From the NCBI RefSeq assembly GCF_029906645.1, contig NZ_JARYGZ010000001.1, forward strand, positions 2,786,084 through 2,850,083: DNA of 64,000 nucleotides. Direction: 5' to 3'. Shown one piece after another: positions 26,862 through 35,877 of the stretch. Numbering within the stretch: the first letter of the stretch is position 1; every line of letters begins with the position of its first letter. This DNA comes from Sphingomonas oryzagri. Its GTDB lineage: Bacteria > Pseudomonadota > Alphaproteobacteria > Sphingomonadales > Sphingomonadaceae. The notes beneath the pieces are model-generated. The model had not been told where the DNA came from, ran no database searches, and saw nothing but the letters and a program-made list of their open reading frames with translations. The translations under genes and the position numbers were made by a program.

Positions 26862-27419
26862 ATGTTCAACGCCATCCATCGCCTCCGCCTTCCGGGTACC
26901 CTGATCGCCGCCGTTGCCGTCGCCACTGTCGGCATGTCGCCTGCCCAGGCGGCGGGTTCCTCCACCGGTACGATCGCCGTTTCGCTCAACGTCACGGCCG
27001 CCTGCGCGGTGAACGGGGCGACCTCGATCGCCGCCAATCTCGGCCAGGTCGGCGCGCTCGCCTTCGCCGACCAGCCCGGCCTGTTCGGCAACACCGATGC
27101 CTCGATGGTCGCTACCGGCGGCGGCTCCGGCCTCTCGATCCTCTGCTCGCCCGGCTCGTCCCCCACGCTGACCGTCGGCTCGGGCGCGAACGACGCGGGC
27201 GGCCTGCACTACATGGCTTCGGGTGCGAACAAGCTTGCCTATCACCTCTACAGCGACAGCGGCCGCACCAACGAGATCGGCATCGGCCAGGCGATCAGCC
27301 TCGGCACCGCCACCTCGACCGCCTTCAACGTGCCGATCTACGGCCGCGTGAGCAGCAACGGCGCCGTTCTTGCCGCCGGCGCCTACACCGATACCGTGCA
27401 GGTGACGGTGGCCTGGTAA
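26862..27419 (+). CDS. Spore coat U domain pilin (Csu-like major subunit)
   Basis: The 185-residue product has a signal peptide (to about residue 30, ending PAQAA) and a spore-coat-protein-U domain: repeated beta strands, a Cys pair (ACAVNG and ILCSPGSS) for the pilin disulfide, and a C-terminal strand ending AGAYTDTVQVTVAW. In archaic chaperone-usher pili such as Acinetobacter Csu, proteins of this fold are assembled by donor-strand exchange. The N-terminal TIAVSLNVTAA strand would be the donor strand. The ATG has AGGA eight bases upstream. It is first in the pilus operon and may be the major rod subunit. Confidence 0.9.
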   Translation: MFNAIHRLRLPGTLIAAVAVATVGMSPAQAAGSSTGTIAVSLNVTAACAVNGATSIAANLGQVGALAFADQPGLFGNTDASMVATGGGSGLSILCSPGSSPTLTVGSGANDAGGLHYMASGANKLAYHLYSDSGRTNEIGIGQAISLGTATSTAFNVPIYGRVSSNGAVLAAGAYTDTVQVTVAW

Positions 27420-27445
27420 TCGTAGCGTAACGCGGGACAGCGGCC

Positions 27446-27970
27446 ATGCCGGTTGCCTATCGCATGGCCGCGGCGATGCTGGCGGGTGCCCTCGCCGGGG
27501 GGCTCGGCGCCGCGCCGGCCACGGCCGAGACCTCGAAGAGCTTTCAGGTCTCGGCCGTCGTAGCCAACGGCTGCTCGGTCACCACGTCGGGCGGCAGCAG
27601 CTGGGGCAGTATCGACCTCGGCACCGTGTCCGGCGTGTCCACCGCGACCGTGCAGGCCAGCCTGCTCCAGAGCGGTCAGGCCGGCCTCCAGATCGACTGC
27701 ACCCCCGGCATGACCGCCTCCGTCACCGCCGATACCGGCCTCACCCCCACGACGGGCGGTGTTCGCCAACTCGCCAGCGGGACGAGCACGGTTCCGTACC
27801 TGCTCTACGCCAACGGCTCGAACGTGCCGTGGACGACCAACGCGATCGCGCTCTCCTTCCCGGTCGGCACCTCGCATCTGTCCGTCCCCATCGTCGCCAA
27901 GGCCACCCTGGCCGGCGCCACCCGAGCTGGCGCCTATGCCGACACGGTGCGCGTCACGCTCAGCTGGTAG
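27446..27970 (+). CDS. Spore coat U domain pilin (second subunit)
   Basis: A 174-residue paralogue of the preceding pilin, with a signal peptide ending near PATAE, a donor-strand-like SFQVSAVVANGCSV segment and the same disulfide pattern (NGCSV and IDCTPG). It ends AGAYADTVRVTLSW like its neighbour. Divergence between the two suggests distinct positions in the pilus, such as rod and adaptor, rather than simple copies. It is 26 bp downstream of the first pilin and 35 bp upstream of the chaperone. Which of the two is the major subunit cannot be read from sequence. Confidence 0.88.
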   Translation: MPVAYRMAAAMLAGALAGGLGAAPATAETSKSFQVSAVVANGCSVTTSGGSSWGSIDLGTVSGVSTATVQASLLQSGQAGLQIDCTPGMTASVTADTGLTPTTGGVRQLASGTSTVPYLLYANGSNVPWTTNAIALSFPVGTSHLSVPIVAKATLAGATRAGAYADTVRVTLSW

Positions 27971-28005
27971 CGCCCATCCTTTTTCCTCAACCGGAGTAGC
28001 CCCCG

Positions 28006-28716
28006 ATGCTTCGCACACTTGCCCTCACCGCCCTCCTCGCCGCCGCACCGATGACACAGGCCCATGCCGCCGCCGTCGTGCTGTGGCCGGTCGACCCCAT
28101 CATCGCCGCCGGCCAGACAGCCACCGCTTTGTGGGTCGAAAATCGTGGGCAGCAGCCCGTCACGCTACAGGTCCGCTCGCTCGGCTGGAGCCAGGCCGGT
28201 AACGAGGATCAATATGCGCGCCAGGACGAGGTCGTCACCTCGCCGCCGATCGCCAACGTCGCGCCCGGCCAGCGCCAGCTGATCCGCGTCCTGCGCCGCG
28301 ACACCGGCACGACCCCGGCCGAGCACAGCTACCGCCTGTTGATCGACGAACTGCCGCCGCCGGTCGATCCCTCCAAGCCCAACGTCGCGAGCGCCCAGCT
28401 CGCGGTGCAGATGCGCTATTCGATCCCGCTCTTCACCTATGATGGAGAGATTGCCGCGACGCCGACTTTGCGCGCGCGGCTCGTCGTGATCGACGGCAAG
28501 CGTTACGCGGAGATCGCCAATCTCGGCCAGCGCCACGCGCGCCTGATCAACCTGCGCATCCAGAATGGCGCCAGGGACTTCACCGTCAATGCCGGCTTGG
28601 TCGGCTACGTGCTGGGCGGCTCGACGATGCGCTGGCCGCTGCCGGAGGGCACCCCCAACGGCATCGTCGTGGTCAACGCCAACGGCACCGACACCACCCT
28701 GGCACCAACCGCCTGA
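28006..28716 (+). CDS. Periplasmic pilus assembly chaperone
   Basis: The 236-residue protein has a signal peptide (MLRTLALTALLAAAPMTQAHA) and two Ig-like domains of a pilus chaperone. The first contains ALWVENRGQQPVTLQVRSLGW and the conserved motif PGQRQLIRVLRR near the subunit-binding strand, which lends a strand to pilins. The second domain runs from about residue 130 (VQMRYSIPLF) to the end. It folds and protects pilin subunits and hands them to the usher. Sequence fits the archaic Csu type. It lies between the pilins and the usher, 11 bp before the usher ATG. Confidence 0.93.
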   Translation: MLRTLALTALLAAAPMTQAHAAAVVLWPVDPIIAAGQTATALWVENRGQQPVTLQVRSLGWSQAGNEDQYARQDEVVTSPPIANVAPGQRQLIRVLRRDTGTTPAEHSYRLLIDELPPPVDPSKPNVASAQLAVQMRYSIPLFTYDGEIAATPTLRARLVVIDGKRYAEIANLGQRHARLINLRIQNGARDFTVNAGLVGYVLGGSTMRWPLPEGTPNGIVVVNANGTDTTLAPTA

Positions 28717-28726
28717 CGACGCTTTC

Positions 28727-31015
28727 ATGATCCGTCATCTCTCCTTCCTCCTGCTGGCCCTGGGGCTGGCGGGCGCGCGACCGGCTTTCGCCGCCGCGCT
28801 GCCCGCCTTCGAGGCCATGCAGGCGGACCAGCCCCTGTTCGTCGAGCTGGTGCTCAACGGGCAGGCGGGGGGAGAGATCGTGCCGATGCGCTCGGCCGGC
28901 GGCCACAATCTCGTCGACGCCGCGCTGCTGCGCAAGGCGGGGCTGAACGTCGCGGGGGACGGCCCGGTCGACGTCGCCCAGATCCGCGGCGTGCAGTCCA
29001 GCTACGACGCCGCCGGGCAGACACTGCGGCTCGACGTCTCGCCGGACCTGCTGCCGACCAACCATATCTCGCCTTTCGCACGCGAACGCGCCGCTACCGT
29101 CGCCAATGTCGGCGCGATGCTGAACTACGACGCCTATGTGCAGACCGGCGACGGCACGACCACCGCCTCGCTGTGGACCGAGCAGCGCGTCTTCGGCCCG
29201 TTCGGCACCTTCTCCAATAATGGCACGCTGCGCACCGGCACCGGCATCAAGACCGGCTATCTGCGCTACGACACGCGCTACCGCTACGTGGACGAGAATC
29301 ACGCGCTCGCCTTCACCGCCGGCGACCTCATCACCCAGTCGCTGCCGTGGACCACCTCGGTGCGCCTCGGCGGCCTGCAGATCGCGCGCGACTATCAGGT
29401 GCGGCCCGATCTCATCACCACCCCGCTGCCGAGCTTCGCCGGCAAGGCCGCCATCCCCTCGGCGGTGGACCTGTTCGTCGACGGCTATCGCCAGCAGAGC
29501 GCCGACGTGCAGCCCGGCCGTTTCGTGCTGGACAACATGCCGGTGGTGAACGGCGCCGGCCAGGCGACGATCGTCACCACCGATGCGGTCGGCCGCCAGA
29601 TCGCGACCACCATCCCCTTCTATGTCTCCTCGACGCTGCTGAAGCCCGGCCTGCTCGATGTCGCGGGCGAGATCGGCTTCCTGCGGCAGGGCTATGGCCT
29701 GAAGAATTTCGATTACGGCGCGCTCACCGCCAGCGGCACGATCCGGCGCGGCCTCACCCAGCATCTGACGGTCGAGGCGCATGGCGAGGCGACGCGGCGG
29801 CTGGCGCTCGCCGGTGCCGGCATCGTCTTCGCGCCCGGCCGTTTCGGCACGCTCAACGTCTCCGCCGCAACCAGCCGCAGCGAGGGCCGCACCGGCACGC
29901 AATGGACGGTCGGCTACAGCTACACTGCGCGCCGCTTCTCGATCTCGGCCGAGCATGACCAGCGCAGCACCGGCTATCGCGACCTCGGCACCTTCGATCT
30001 CGCCAACTACGCCGGCACGAAGCGCGCCGATCGCGTCATCGCGACGGTGAACATCCCGCACCAGGGCAGCATCGGCGCCGCCTTCATCGACGGCATGACG
30101 CTGGGCCACGCGCATACGCGCATCGCGTCCGTTTCCTATTCGCGCCCGATCGGCCGCTTCGCCAGCCTGTTCGTCAGCGCCGACCATGATTTCGTGCAGC
30201 ACAGCACCAGCGCGCAGCTGCGCCTGATCATCCCCTTCGGCCGCAACAGCGTCTCGGCCGGCGTCACCCACGATCGCGGACGCGGCACGCTGGCGCAGGT
30301 CGACTATGCCCGCTCGGTGCCGACGCAGGGCGGCTTCGGCCTCAACGCGACGCTGGCCGGCGACGAGGACGGACGCGTCTACGGCCAGGGCACCGCGACG
30401 TGGCGGACCGACTCGATGGAGCTGCAGGCCGGCGGTTCCTTCACCCCCGGCCAGCGCTCGGGCTGGGTCGGCGCTACCGGCTCGCTGGTACTGATGGACA
30501 AGAGCGTGTTCGCCGCCAACCAGGTGGACGATGCCTTCGCCGTCGTCTCGACCGGCGGTGTCGCGGGCGTGCCCGTTTCCTACGAGAACCAGCCGCTCGG
30601 CAAGACCGACCGCAACGGCCATCTCTTCGTGCCGCAGATCACCTCCTACCATGTCGGCCGCTTCGCGATCGACACGCTGAACCTCTCGGCCGATCACGTC
30701 GCGGCGGCGGTGGAGCAGCGCCTCTCCTTCCGCCAGGGCACCGGCGCGGTGGTGAAAATGACCGTGCGGAGCATCCGCAGCGCCACCGTCACCCTGGTCG
30801 GGCGCGACGGCAAGCCGCTCGCCGCCGGCAGCCGCGTCGCGCGCGAGGGTGCCGCCGACAGCGAAGTGGGCTGGGACGGCATCGCCTTCATCGAGGACAT
30901 CAGGCCCGAGACCGACCTCGCCATCACCACCCGCGACGGCACCTGCCGCGCGCACGTCACCCTCCCCGCGAACGCCAAGGCGCTCGCCCAGATCGGTCCG
31001 GTACCATGCGTCTGA
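28727..31015 (+). CDS. Outer-membrane usher of an archaic chaperone-usher pilus
   Basis: The 762-residue protein has a signal peptide (MIRHLSFLLLALGLAG), an N-terminal periplasmic domain (about 30-130), a large beta barrel interrupted by a plug domain (VDLFVDGYRQQSADVQPGRFVLDNMPVVNG), and C-terminal domains including GKTDRNGHLFVPQI and a final RAHVTLPAN run. Ushers form the outer-membrane pore and order subunit assembly. It is shorter than type-1 ushers (about 830-880), as usual for the archaic clade. The ATG at 28727 follows the chaperone stop by 10 bases. It overlaps the tip-protein start by 10 bases. Confidence 0.94.
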   Translation: MIRHLSFLLLALGLAGARPAFAAALPAFEAMQADQPLFVELVLNGQAGGEIVPMRSAGGHNLVDAALLRKAGLNVAGDGPVDVAQIRGVQSSYDAAGQTLRLDVSPDLLPTNHISPFARERAATVANVGAMLNYDAYVQTGDGTTTASLWTEQRVFGPFGTFSNNGTLRTGTGIKTGYLRYDTRYRYVDENHALAFTAGDLITQSLPWTTSVRLGGLQIARDYQVRPDLITTPLPSFAGKAAIPSAVDLFVDGYRQQSADVQPGRFVLDNMPVVNGAGQATIVTTDAVGRQIATTIPFYVSSTLLKPGLLDVAGEIGFLRQGYGLKNFDYGALTASGTIRRGLTQHLTVEAHGEATRRLALAGAGIVFAPGRFGTLNVSAATSRSEGRTGTQWTVGYSYTARRFSISAEHDQRSTGYRDLGTFDLANYAGTKRADRVIATVNIPHQGSIGAAFIDGMTLGHAHTRIASVSYSRPIGRFASLFVSADHDFVQHSTSAQLRLIIPFGRNSVSAGVTHDRGRGTLAQVDYARSVPTQGGFGLNATLAGDEDGRVYGQGTATWRTDSMELQAGGSFTPGQRSGWVGATGSLVLMDKSVFAANQVDDAFAVVSTGGVAGVPVSYENQPLGKTDRNGHLFVPQITSYHVGRFAIDTLNLSADHVAAAVEQRLSFRQGTGAVVKMTVRSIRSATVTLVGRDGKPLAAGSRVAREGAADSEVGWDGIAFIEDIRPETDLAITTRDGTCRAHVTLPANAKALAQIGPVPCV

Positions 31016-31968
31016 TCCGCCTGCTTTCCGCTTTGCTGCTCGCGCTCGGCATCGCCGGCGCCGCGAACGCGACCTGCCTGGTTTCTTCGCCCGCGCTCGG
31101 CTTCGCGGCGGGATCGACCTACGACGTGAAATCGAGTTCGGTGGCGAGCATCTCGGGCAAGGCGGGGCTGACCTGCACCGGATCGGTGCTCAACATCCTC
31201 GGCACCGGCTATGCGCGTGCCACGATGACCAGCCTCAACGGCTTCACGCTGAAGAGCGCGTCGGGCGGCAGCATCCCCTTCCAGGTCGCCGCCGACCAGA
31301 GCTTCAACTACGCCTACACCCAGGGCGGGACGATCGACTATTACAACACGACCCTGCTCTCGCTGCTCAACATCCTCAATCCGAACAGCTTCGCGCCGCC
31401 GCTCTACGCCAAGCTCACCGCCGCGCCGAACATCCCGGCCGGCACCTACACCGACACGCTGACCGTTCAGTGGAGCTGGAAGGTGTGCAACGGCGTGGAC
31501 GTCGCCGGCCTCGTCTGCCTGTTCTATGAAACGGGCACCGGCACCTCGACCATCCAGGTGACGCTGGTGGTGAGCGCCGACTGCCGGATCAGCGCGCCCA
31601 ACGTCAGCTTCGGCACCGCGCCGCTCGTCACCCAGTTCCAGGCGGTGAACCAGGCGGTGCTAGTCGATTGCTCGGTGGGCAGCAGCTACAAGGTCAGCTT
31701 CTCGAGCGGCGGCAACGGATCGTCGCGTCCGTGGCGGACGATGAGTGACGGTGCCGGACACGTGCTGCAATACAATATCTATCAGCCGGACGGCACGACC
31801 ATCTGGGACGAGACCAATCCGAAGCAGAGTACGGTAAACGGGGGTGTCGGCACCGGATCGACGACGCCGAGCCAGATGCAGGCCTATGTCGCCAAGGTGA
31901 ACCCGGCGCAGACCACGCCGCCGGCCGGCACCTATACCGACACCGTCAACGTGATCATTTCCTTTTAG
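31006..31968 (+). CDS. Two-domain spore coat U protein, probable pilus tip adhesin (CsuE-like)
   Basis: The 320-residue product has a signal peptide (MRLIRLLSALLLALGIAGAANA) and two spore-coat-U domains. The first runs to about residue 165. The second starts near ADCRISAPNVSFGTAPL and ends PPAGTYTDTVNVIISF. Extra Cys residues (CNGVDVAGLVC) lie between the domains. A two-domain subunit at the operon end matches the tip adhesin CsuE of archaic pili, whose distal domain binds surfaces through hydrophobic loops. It overlaps the usher gene by 10 bases. Receptor or surface specificity cannot be judged. Confidence 0.88.
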   Translation: MRLIRLLSALLLALGIAGAANATCLVSSPALGFAAGSTYDVKSSSVASISGKAGLTCTGSVLNILGTGYARATMTSLNGFTLKSASGGSIPFQVAADQSFNYAYTQGGTIDYYNTTLLSLLNILNPNSFAPPLYAKLTAAPNIPAGTYTDTLTVQWSWKVCNGVDVAGLVCLFYETGTGTSTIQVTLVVSADCRISAPNVSFGTAPLVTQFQAVNQAVLVDCSVGSSYKVSFSSGGNGSSRPWRTMSDGAGHVLQYNIYQPDGTTIWDETNPKQSTVNGGVGTGSTTPSQMQAYVAKVNPAQTTPPAGTYTDTVNVIISF

Positions 31969-32025
31969 TTTGGACAGGTTCGGGTTCATGCTCTCGACAT
32001 CGAGCGCGGATTATGGTGGGTCGCG

Positions 32026-32457
32026 ATGATGATCCTCCGCCTCGCGCCGATCGCCGCAGCCCTCGCGCTGCCCTTCCCCGTTCTTGCCGCCGCCCCGATC
32101 GAGGTGGCCGTCACCAACGTGGCGCAGGCCAAGGGCCGCGTGCATGTCGATATCTGCCTGCAAAAGCAGTTCATGGGCAGCGACTGCTCCTGGTCGGCAG
32201 AAGCGCCGGCGGTGCTGGGCACGACGATCGTTACCATCCCCAACGTGCCGCCCGGCCGCTATGCCGCGCAGGTGTTCCACGACGTCAATTCCAGCGGCAA
32301 GCTGGAGCGCGGGCTGTTCGGCATCCCCAAGGAGCCGATCGGCGTCTCGCGCGACGCCCCCATCCACTTCGCCCCGCCCAAATGGGATGACGCCTGGTTC
32401 GATCACGGCACCGAACCCCAGAGGATCACGTTGAAGCTGCGCTCCAAATTCTTCTAA
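32026..32457 (+). CDS. DUF2141 exported protein
   Basis: The 143-residue product has a signal peptide ending near PVLAAAP and then a DUF2141 domain. This is a small beta-sandwich with IEVAVTNVAQAKGRVHVDIC, then IPNVPPGRYAAQVFHDVNSSGKLERGLFGIPKEPIG, the family hallmark. DUF2141 proteins are periplasmic or outer-membrane-linked and have no assigned role. It follows the pilus operon by 57 bp and precedes hpnN by only 12 bp, so cotranscription with hpnN is likely. Several DUF2141 relatives sit near carotenoid or lipid genes, but I cannot verify that here. A link to hopanoid trafficking is inference. Confidence 0.85.
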   Translation: MMILRLAPIAAALALPFPVLAAAPIEVAVTNVAQAKGRVHVDICLQKQFMGSDCSWSAEAPAVLGTTIVTIPNVPPGRYAAQVFHDVNSSGKLERGLFGIPKEPIGVSRDAPIHFAPPKWDDAWFDHGTEPQRITLKLRSKFF

Positions 32458-32469
32458 GACGCGCGTCGT

Positions 32470-35064
32470 ATGACCCATCCTCTCGCCCGCCTCGTGGCGG
32501 TGGCCTGCCGTCGCCCCTGGGCGGTGCTGGGCGCCGCGCTGCTGTTGACCGTCGCCGCTTTGCTCTTCGCGAGCCAGCGCTTCGCGATGACGACGGACGC
32601 GACCCAGCTCATCTCGCCCAAGGTCGACTGGCGGCTGAACGAGCGGAAGATGGACGCCGCCTTCCCGCAGAATGGCGACAGCCTGCTGGTGGTGGTGGAC
32701 GGCGCGACGCCCGAGATCACCGAGGCCTCGACCGCCGCGCTCTATGCCAGGATGGCGGCCGACAAGGCGCATTTCCGCCGCATCACCCGCCCCGACGGCG
32801 GCGACTATTTCGCGCGCGAGGGCCTGCTGTTCGGCAGCGTCGGCGACGTGAACGCGGCCACGAAGCAGATGACCGCCGCACAGCCCTTCATCGGGCCGCT
32901 GGCGGCCGATCCGTCGCTGCGCGGCATCGCCGGCGCGCTCGACACGATGCTGTCCGGCGTTCAGCGGGGCCAAGCCAAGCTCGCCGACATCGACAAGCCG
33001 GTGGCGTCGCTGGCCGATGCGCTCGACACGCAGGCGAAGGGGCAGCCGGCCTATTTCTCGTGGCAGGCGCTGTTCGGCGGTGACGGCAAGGGCGCGCTCG
33101 CGGCGCCGAAACGCCGGCTGATCCTCGCGACGCCGGTACTCGATTACACCAACCTGATGCCCGGCGAGCCGGCCTCCGACGCGGTGCGCGGCTATGCGAA
33201 GGCGCTGAACCTCGATGCGGCGCATGGCGTGCGCGTGCGCCTCACCGGATCGGTGCCGCTCTCCGACGAGGAGTTTGCGAGCCTCGCCGATCATGCCTGG
33301 CTGGTGGGCGGCGCCATGATCCTGTTCATGGTTGTGACGCTGCGCCTCGCCGTCCGCTCGTGGCGGATCGTCTTCGCCATCCTCGGCACGACGATCGCCG
33401 GCCTGATCGTCACCGCCGCGATCGGGCTGGCGGCGGTGGGGCGCTTCAACCTGATCTCGGTCGCCTTCATCCCGCTATTCGTGGGCCTCGGCGTCGATTT
33501 CGGCATCCAGCTCGGCGTGCGCTTCCAGGCCGAGCGGCTGGACCATGCGGACCGCGCGCAGGCGATGACGGCGGCCGCCGTCGCGCTCGCCGGACCATTG
33601 CTGCTGGCGGCCGGTGCGGTCTGCCTCGGCTTCTTCGCCTTCCTGCCGACCGATTATGTCGGTATCGCCGAGCTCGGCGTGATCGCGGGCATCGGCATGG
33701 TGATCGCGCTGATCTTCGCGGTGACATTGCTCCCCGCGCTGCTGATGCTGCTGAAGCCCGGCACGCCCGAGGCCGAACTCGGCAACCCGAAACTGGCGTG
33801 GCTGGACGATCTCCTGCTGCGCCGTCGCCGGCTCGTGCTGCAGCTGTTCGGCCTGTCGATGCTGCTCAGCATCGCCAGCCTGTTCTGGGTGCGGTTCGAT
33901 TTCAATCCGCTCCACCTGCGCAACCCGAGGTTCGAGGCGATGGCGACGCTCTCCGAGCTGATGGCCGACCCCGATCGGGATCCCAACACGATCGACATCC
34001 TGACCCCGAACCTGCCGGCCGCGCAGGCGCTCGCCGCGAAACTCTCGAAACTGCCCGAGGTCGGCCACGCGATCACCGCCGCCAGCTTCGTGCCCGACGA
34101 TCAGGCGCCCAAGCTCGCCGCGATCGGCAACGCGCAGGCATTGCTCGATTTCTCGCTCAACCCGTTCGCGCCCGCTTTGCCGGCGAGCGACGCCGAGACC
34201 GTCGCCGCGCTCCGGCACACGGCGCAGAGATTGCGGCAGGCCGCGACCGGTCAGGATAAGCCCAGCGCCGATGCGCGCCGCCTCGCCGACGCCTTCGACC
34301 GTCTCGCGAGTGGATCGGCCGATGCGCGCGCCAAGGCATCCGCCATGCTCGTCCCGCCGCTCAACGTCATGCTCGACCAGATGCGCAACGCGCTCGCCGC
34401 GCAGCCGGTTTCGGTCGACACGCTGCCGGCCGAGGTGAAGCAGGACTGGATCGCCAGGGACGGGCAGGCCCGTGTGCAGCTGACCGCAGCATCGGCCTAT
34501 CGCGGCAGCGACAAGGGTCTCGCCAAGTTCGTCGCCGCCGTGCGCAGGGTGGCTCCGGATGCCACCGGCACCGCCGTCTCGACGCAGGCGGCGGCGCGCA
34601 CCGTCGCCATGGCCTTCGTGCAGGCCGGCGTGCTGGCGCTGGTGGTGGTGAGCCTGCTGCTGCTTGCCGTGCTGCGCAGCATCCGCGAGGTGGCGTTCAC
34701 GCTGGCGCCGGTGGTGTTGTCGGGCTTCCTGACGCTCGGCACCTGCGTGCTGATCGGCCAGCCGATCAACTTCGCCAACATCATCGCCTTCCCGCTGCTG
34801 TTCGGCGTCGGCGTCGCCTTCCACATCTATTTCGTGATGGCGTGGCGGGCGGGTGCGACCGATCTGCTGCAATCCCCGCTCGCCCGCGCGGTGTTCTTCT
34901 CCGCGCTGGCGACGGGCAGCGCCTTCGGCTCGCTGTGGCTCTCCCGCCACCCTGGCACGGCGAGCATGGGCAAGATTTTGATGCTGTCGCTGGCGTGGAC
35001 GCTCGTGTGCGCGCTGATCTTCGAGCCGGCGTTGCTCGGGCCGCAGGAGAAGAAGAACTCGTAG
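32470..35064 (+). CDS. hpnN: Hopanoid transporter HpnN (RND/MMPL superfamily)
   Basis: The 864-residue inner-membrane RND protein has an N-terminal TM helix, a first periplasmic domain (about 45-280), TM bundles at about 280-420 and 715-860, and a second periplasmic domain (about 450-700). The RND helix segment FVGLGVDFGIQLGVRF and its second-half counterpart LLFGVGVAFHIYFVMAWR show the internal duplication. HpnN moves hopanoids from the inner to the outer membrane in Rhodopseudomonas. It is 12 bp downstream of the DUF2141 gene and followed by a palindromic repeat before the convergent hpnM. The identification is by cluster and fold together. Confidence 0.93.
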   Translation: MTHPLARLVAVACRRPWAVLGAALLLTVAALLFASQRFAMTTDATQLISPKVDWRLNERKMDAAFPQNGDSLLVVVDGATPEITEASTAALYARMAADKAHFRRITRPDGGDYFAREGLLFGSVGDVNAATKQMTAAQPFIGPLAADPSLRGIAGALDTMLSGVQRGQAKLADIDKPVASLADALDTQAKGQPAYFSWQALFGGDGKGALAAPKRRLILATPVLDYTNLMPGEPASDAVRGYAKALNLDAAHGVRVRLTGSVPLSDEEFASLADHAWLVGGAMILFMVVTLRLAVRSWRIVFAILGTTIAGLIVTAAIGLAAVGRFNLISVAFIPLFVGLGVDFGIQLGVRFQAERLDHADRAQAMTAAAVALAGPLLLAAGAVCLGFFAFLPTDYVGIAELGVIAGIGMVIALIFAVTLLPALLMLLKPGTPEAELGNPKLAWLDDLLLRRRRLVLQLFGLSMLLSIASLFWVRFDFNPLHLRNPRFEAMATLSELMADPDRDPNTIDILTPNLPAAQALAAKLSKLPEVGHAITAASFVPDDQAPKLAAIGNAQALLDFSLNPFAPALPASDAETVAALRHTAQRLRQAATGQDKPSADARRLADAFDRLASGSADARAKASAMLVPPLNVMLDQMRNALAAQPVSVDTLPAEVKQDWIARDGQARVQLTAASAYRGSDKGLAKFVAAVRRVAPDATGTAVSTQAAARTVAMAFVQAGVLALVVVSLLLLAVLRSIREVAFTLAPVVLSGFLTLGTCVLIGQPINFANIIAFPLLFGVGVAFHIYFVMAWRAGATDLLQSPLARAVFFSALATGSAFGSLWLSRHPGTASMGKILMLSLAWTLVCALIFEPALLGPQEKKNS

Positions 35065-35065
35065 G

Positions 35066-35150
35066 CGTCATTGCGAGCGAAGCGAAGCAATCCACAGCCA
35101 CAAGCGCCGCGCTCATGGATTGCTTCGTCGCTACGCTCCTCGCAATGACG
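35066..35150. repeat. Palindromic intergenic repeat (family C)
   Basis: CGTCATTGCGAGCGAAGCGA at the left is matched by CTACGCTCCTCGCAATGACG at the right, with an inner GCAATCCA / TGGATTGC pair. It sits between convergent hpnN and hpnM and could help stop transcription of both. Confidence 0.85.
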
Positions 35151-35165
35151 ACGAGGGCTTGCGGA

Positions 35166-35744
35166 TCACTTTACCGCGTCGAGCTGCGCCAGCTTCTTCG
35201 CCATGCCCTGCAGCCCGCCGCTCTGGATCGTCGTCGCGAGGTCGGCGCGCTGGAGGGCGAGGTTGCTGACCCCGCTGGAGATCACGTCGACGATCTTCCA
35301 GCTGCCGGCCGACTGGCGCATCCGGTAATAGAGCACGTCCTTGCCGATCGTGACCTTCACCACCCGGTCCGGCCCGCGCTCGATCACCTTGGGATCGACG
35401 CGGAACGGCGTGCCGTCATAATCCTTGAAGTTGCGCGCCAGGCTGACGGCGGAATGGCGGGTCAGCGCCGCGATCGCGGTCGCCTTGTCGGCGGCAGAGG
35501 CGCTCGCCCAGGCCGGACCGGCGACGAGGCCGGCGATGGTCGGCATGTCGTAATAGGTCTTCACGACGGTCTCGAACCGGTCGGCGCGCGCCGCCGTGCC
35601 CAGCTTCGCCTTCATCACGCCGATCACGGCATCGTCATAGGCGGACGCCCGGCCGGCCGGGTCAGCCGCCTCGGCATGCGCCACGGCGGGCATGGCGGCC
35701 ATCATCAGGGCGGCGATGCGGAAAGCAGGTTTCAAAGTCGTCAT
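35166..35744 (-). CDS. hpnM: HpnM, MlaC-family periplasmic lipid-binding protein
   Basis: The 192-residue product has a signal peptide (to about residue 25, ending AHAEA) and then an MlaC/Ttg2D fold: DRFETVVKTYYDMPTIAGLVAGPAWASASA, IAALTRHSAVSLARNF, and VDVISSGVSNLALQRADLATTIQSGGLQGM at the end. MlaC proteins ferry lipids across the periplasm. HpnM is the hopanoid-cluster member of this family, and it probably works with HpnN or an Mla-like system. The usual cluster position beside hpnN supports the name. It is convergent with hpnN and divergent from ispH. Confidence 0.92.
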   Translation of the reverse strand: MTTLKPAFRIAALMMAAMPAVAHAEAADPAGRASAYDDAVIGVMKAKLGTAARADRFETVVKTYYDMPTIAGLVAGPAWASASAADKATAIAALTRHSAVSLARNFKDYDGTPFRVDPKVIERGPDRVVKVTIGKDVLYYRMRQSAGSWKIVDVISSGVSNLALQRADLATTIQSGGLQGMAKKLAQLDAVK

Positions 35745-35877
35745 CCTTCTGTCAGCGGGGCTTCATCGGCGATGGTGCCATAACGCCCACTGAACAAGCT
35801 CGGTCCCTGTGGCTTCCCGGTCACTTTCGCAACTGCGGCAGAGCGACTATGTGTGCGTTCCCCGTCGGGAGATTTGG

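Noticed and set aside
28673-30955. Minus-strand frame of 760 codons opposite the usher gene
   Set aside because: The usher is supported by domain order and operon context. The opposite frame is Ala/Arg/Gly/Asp-rich without motifs.
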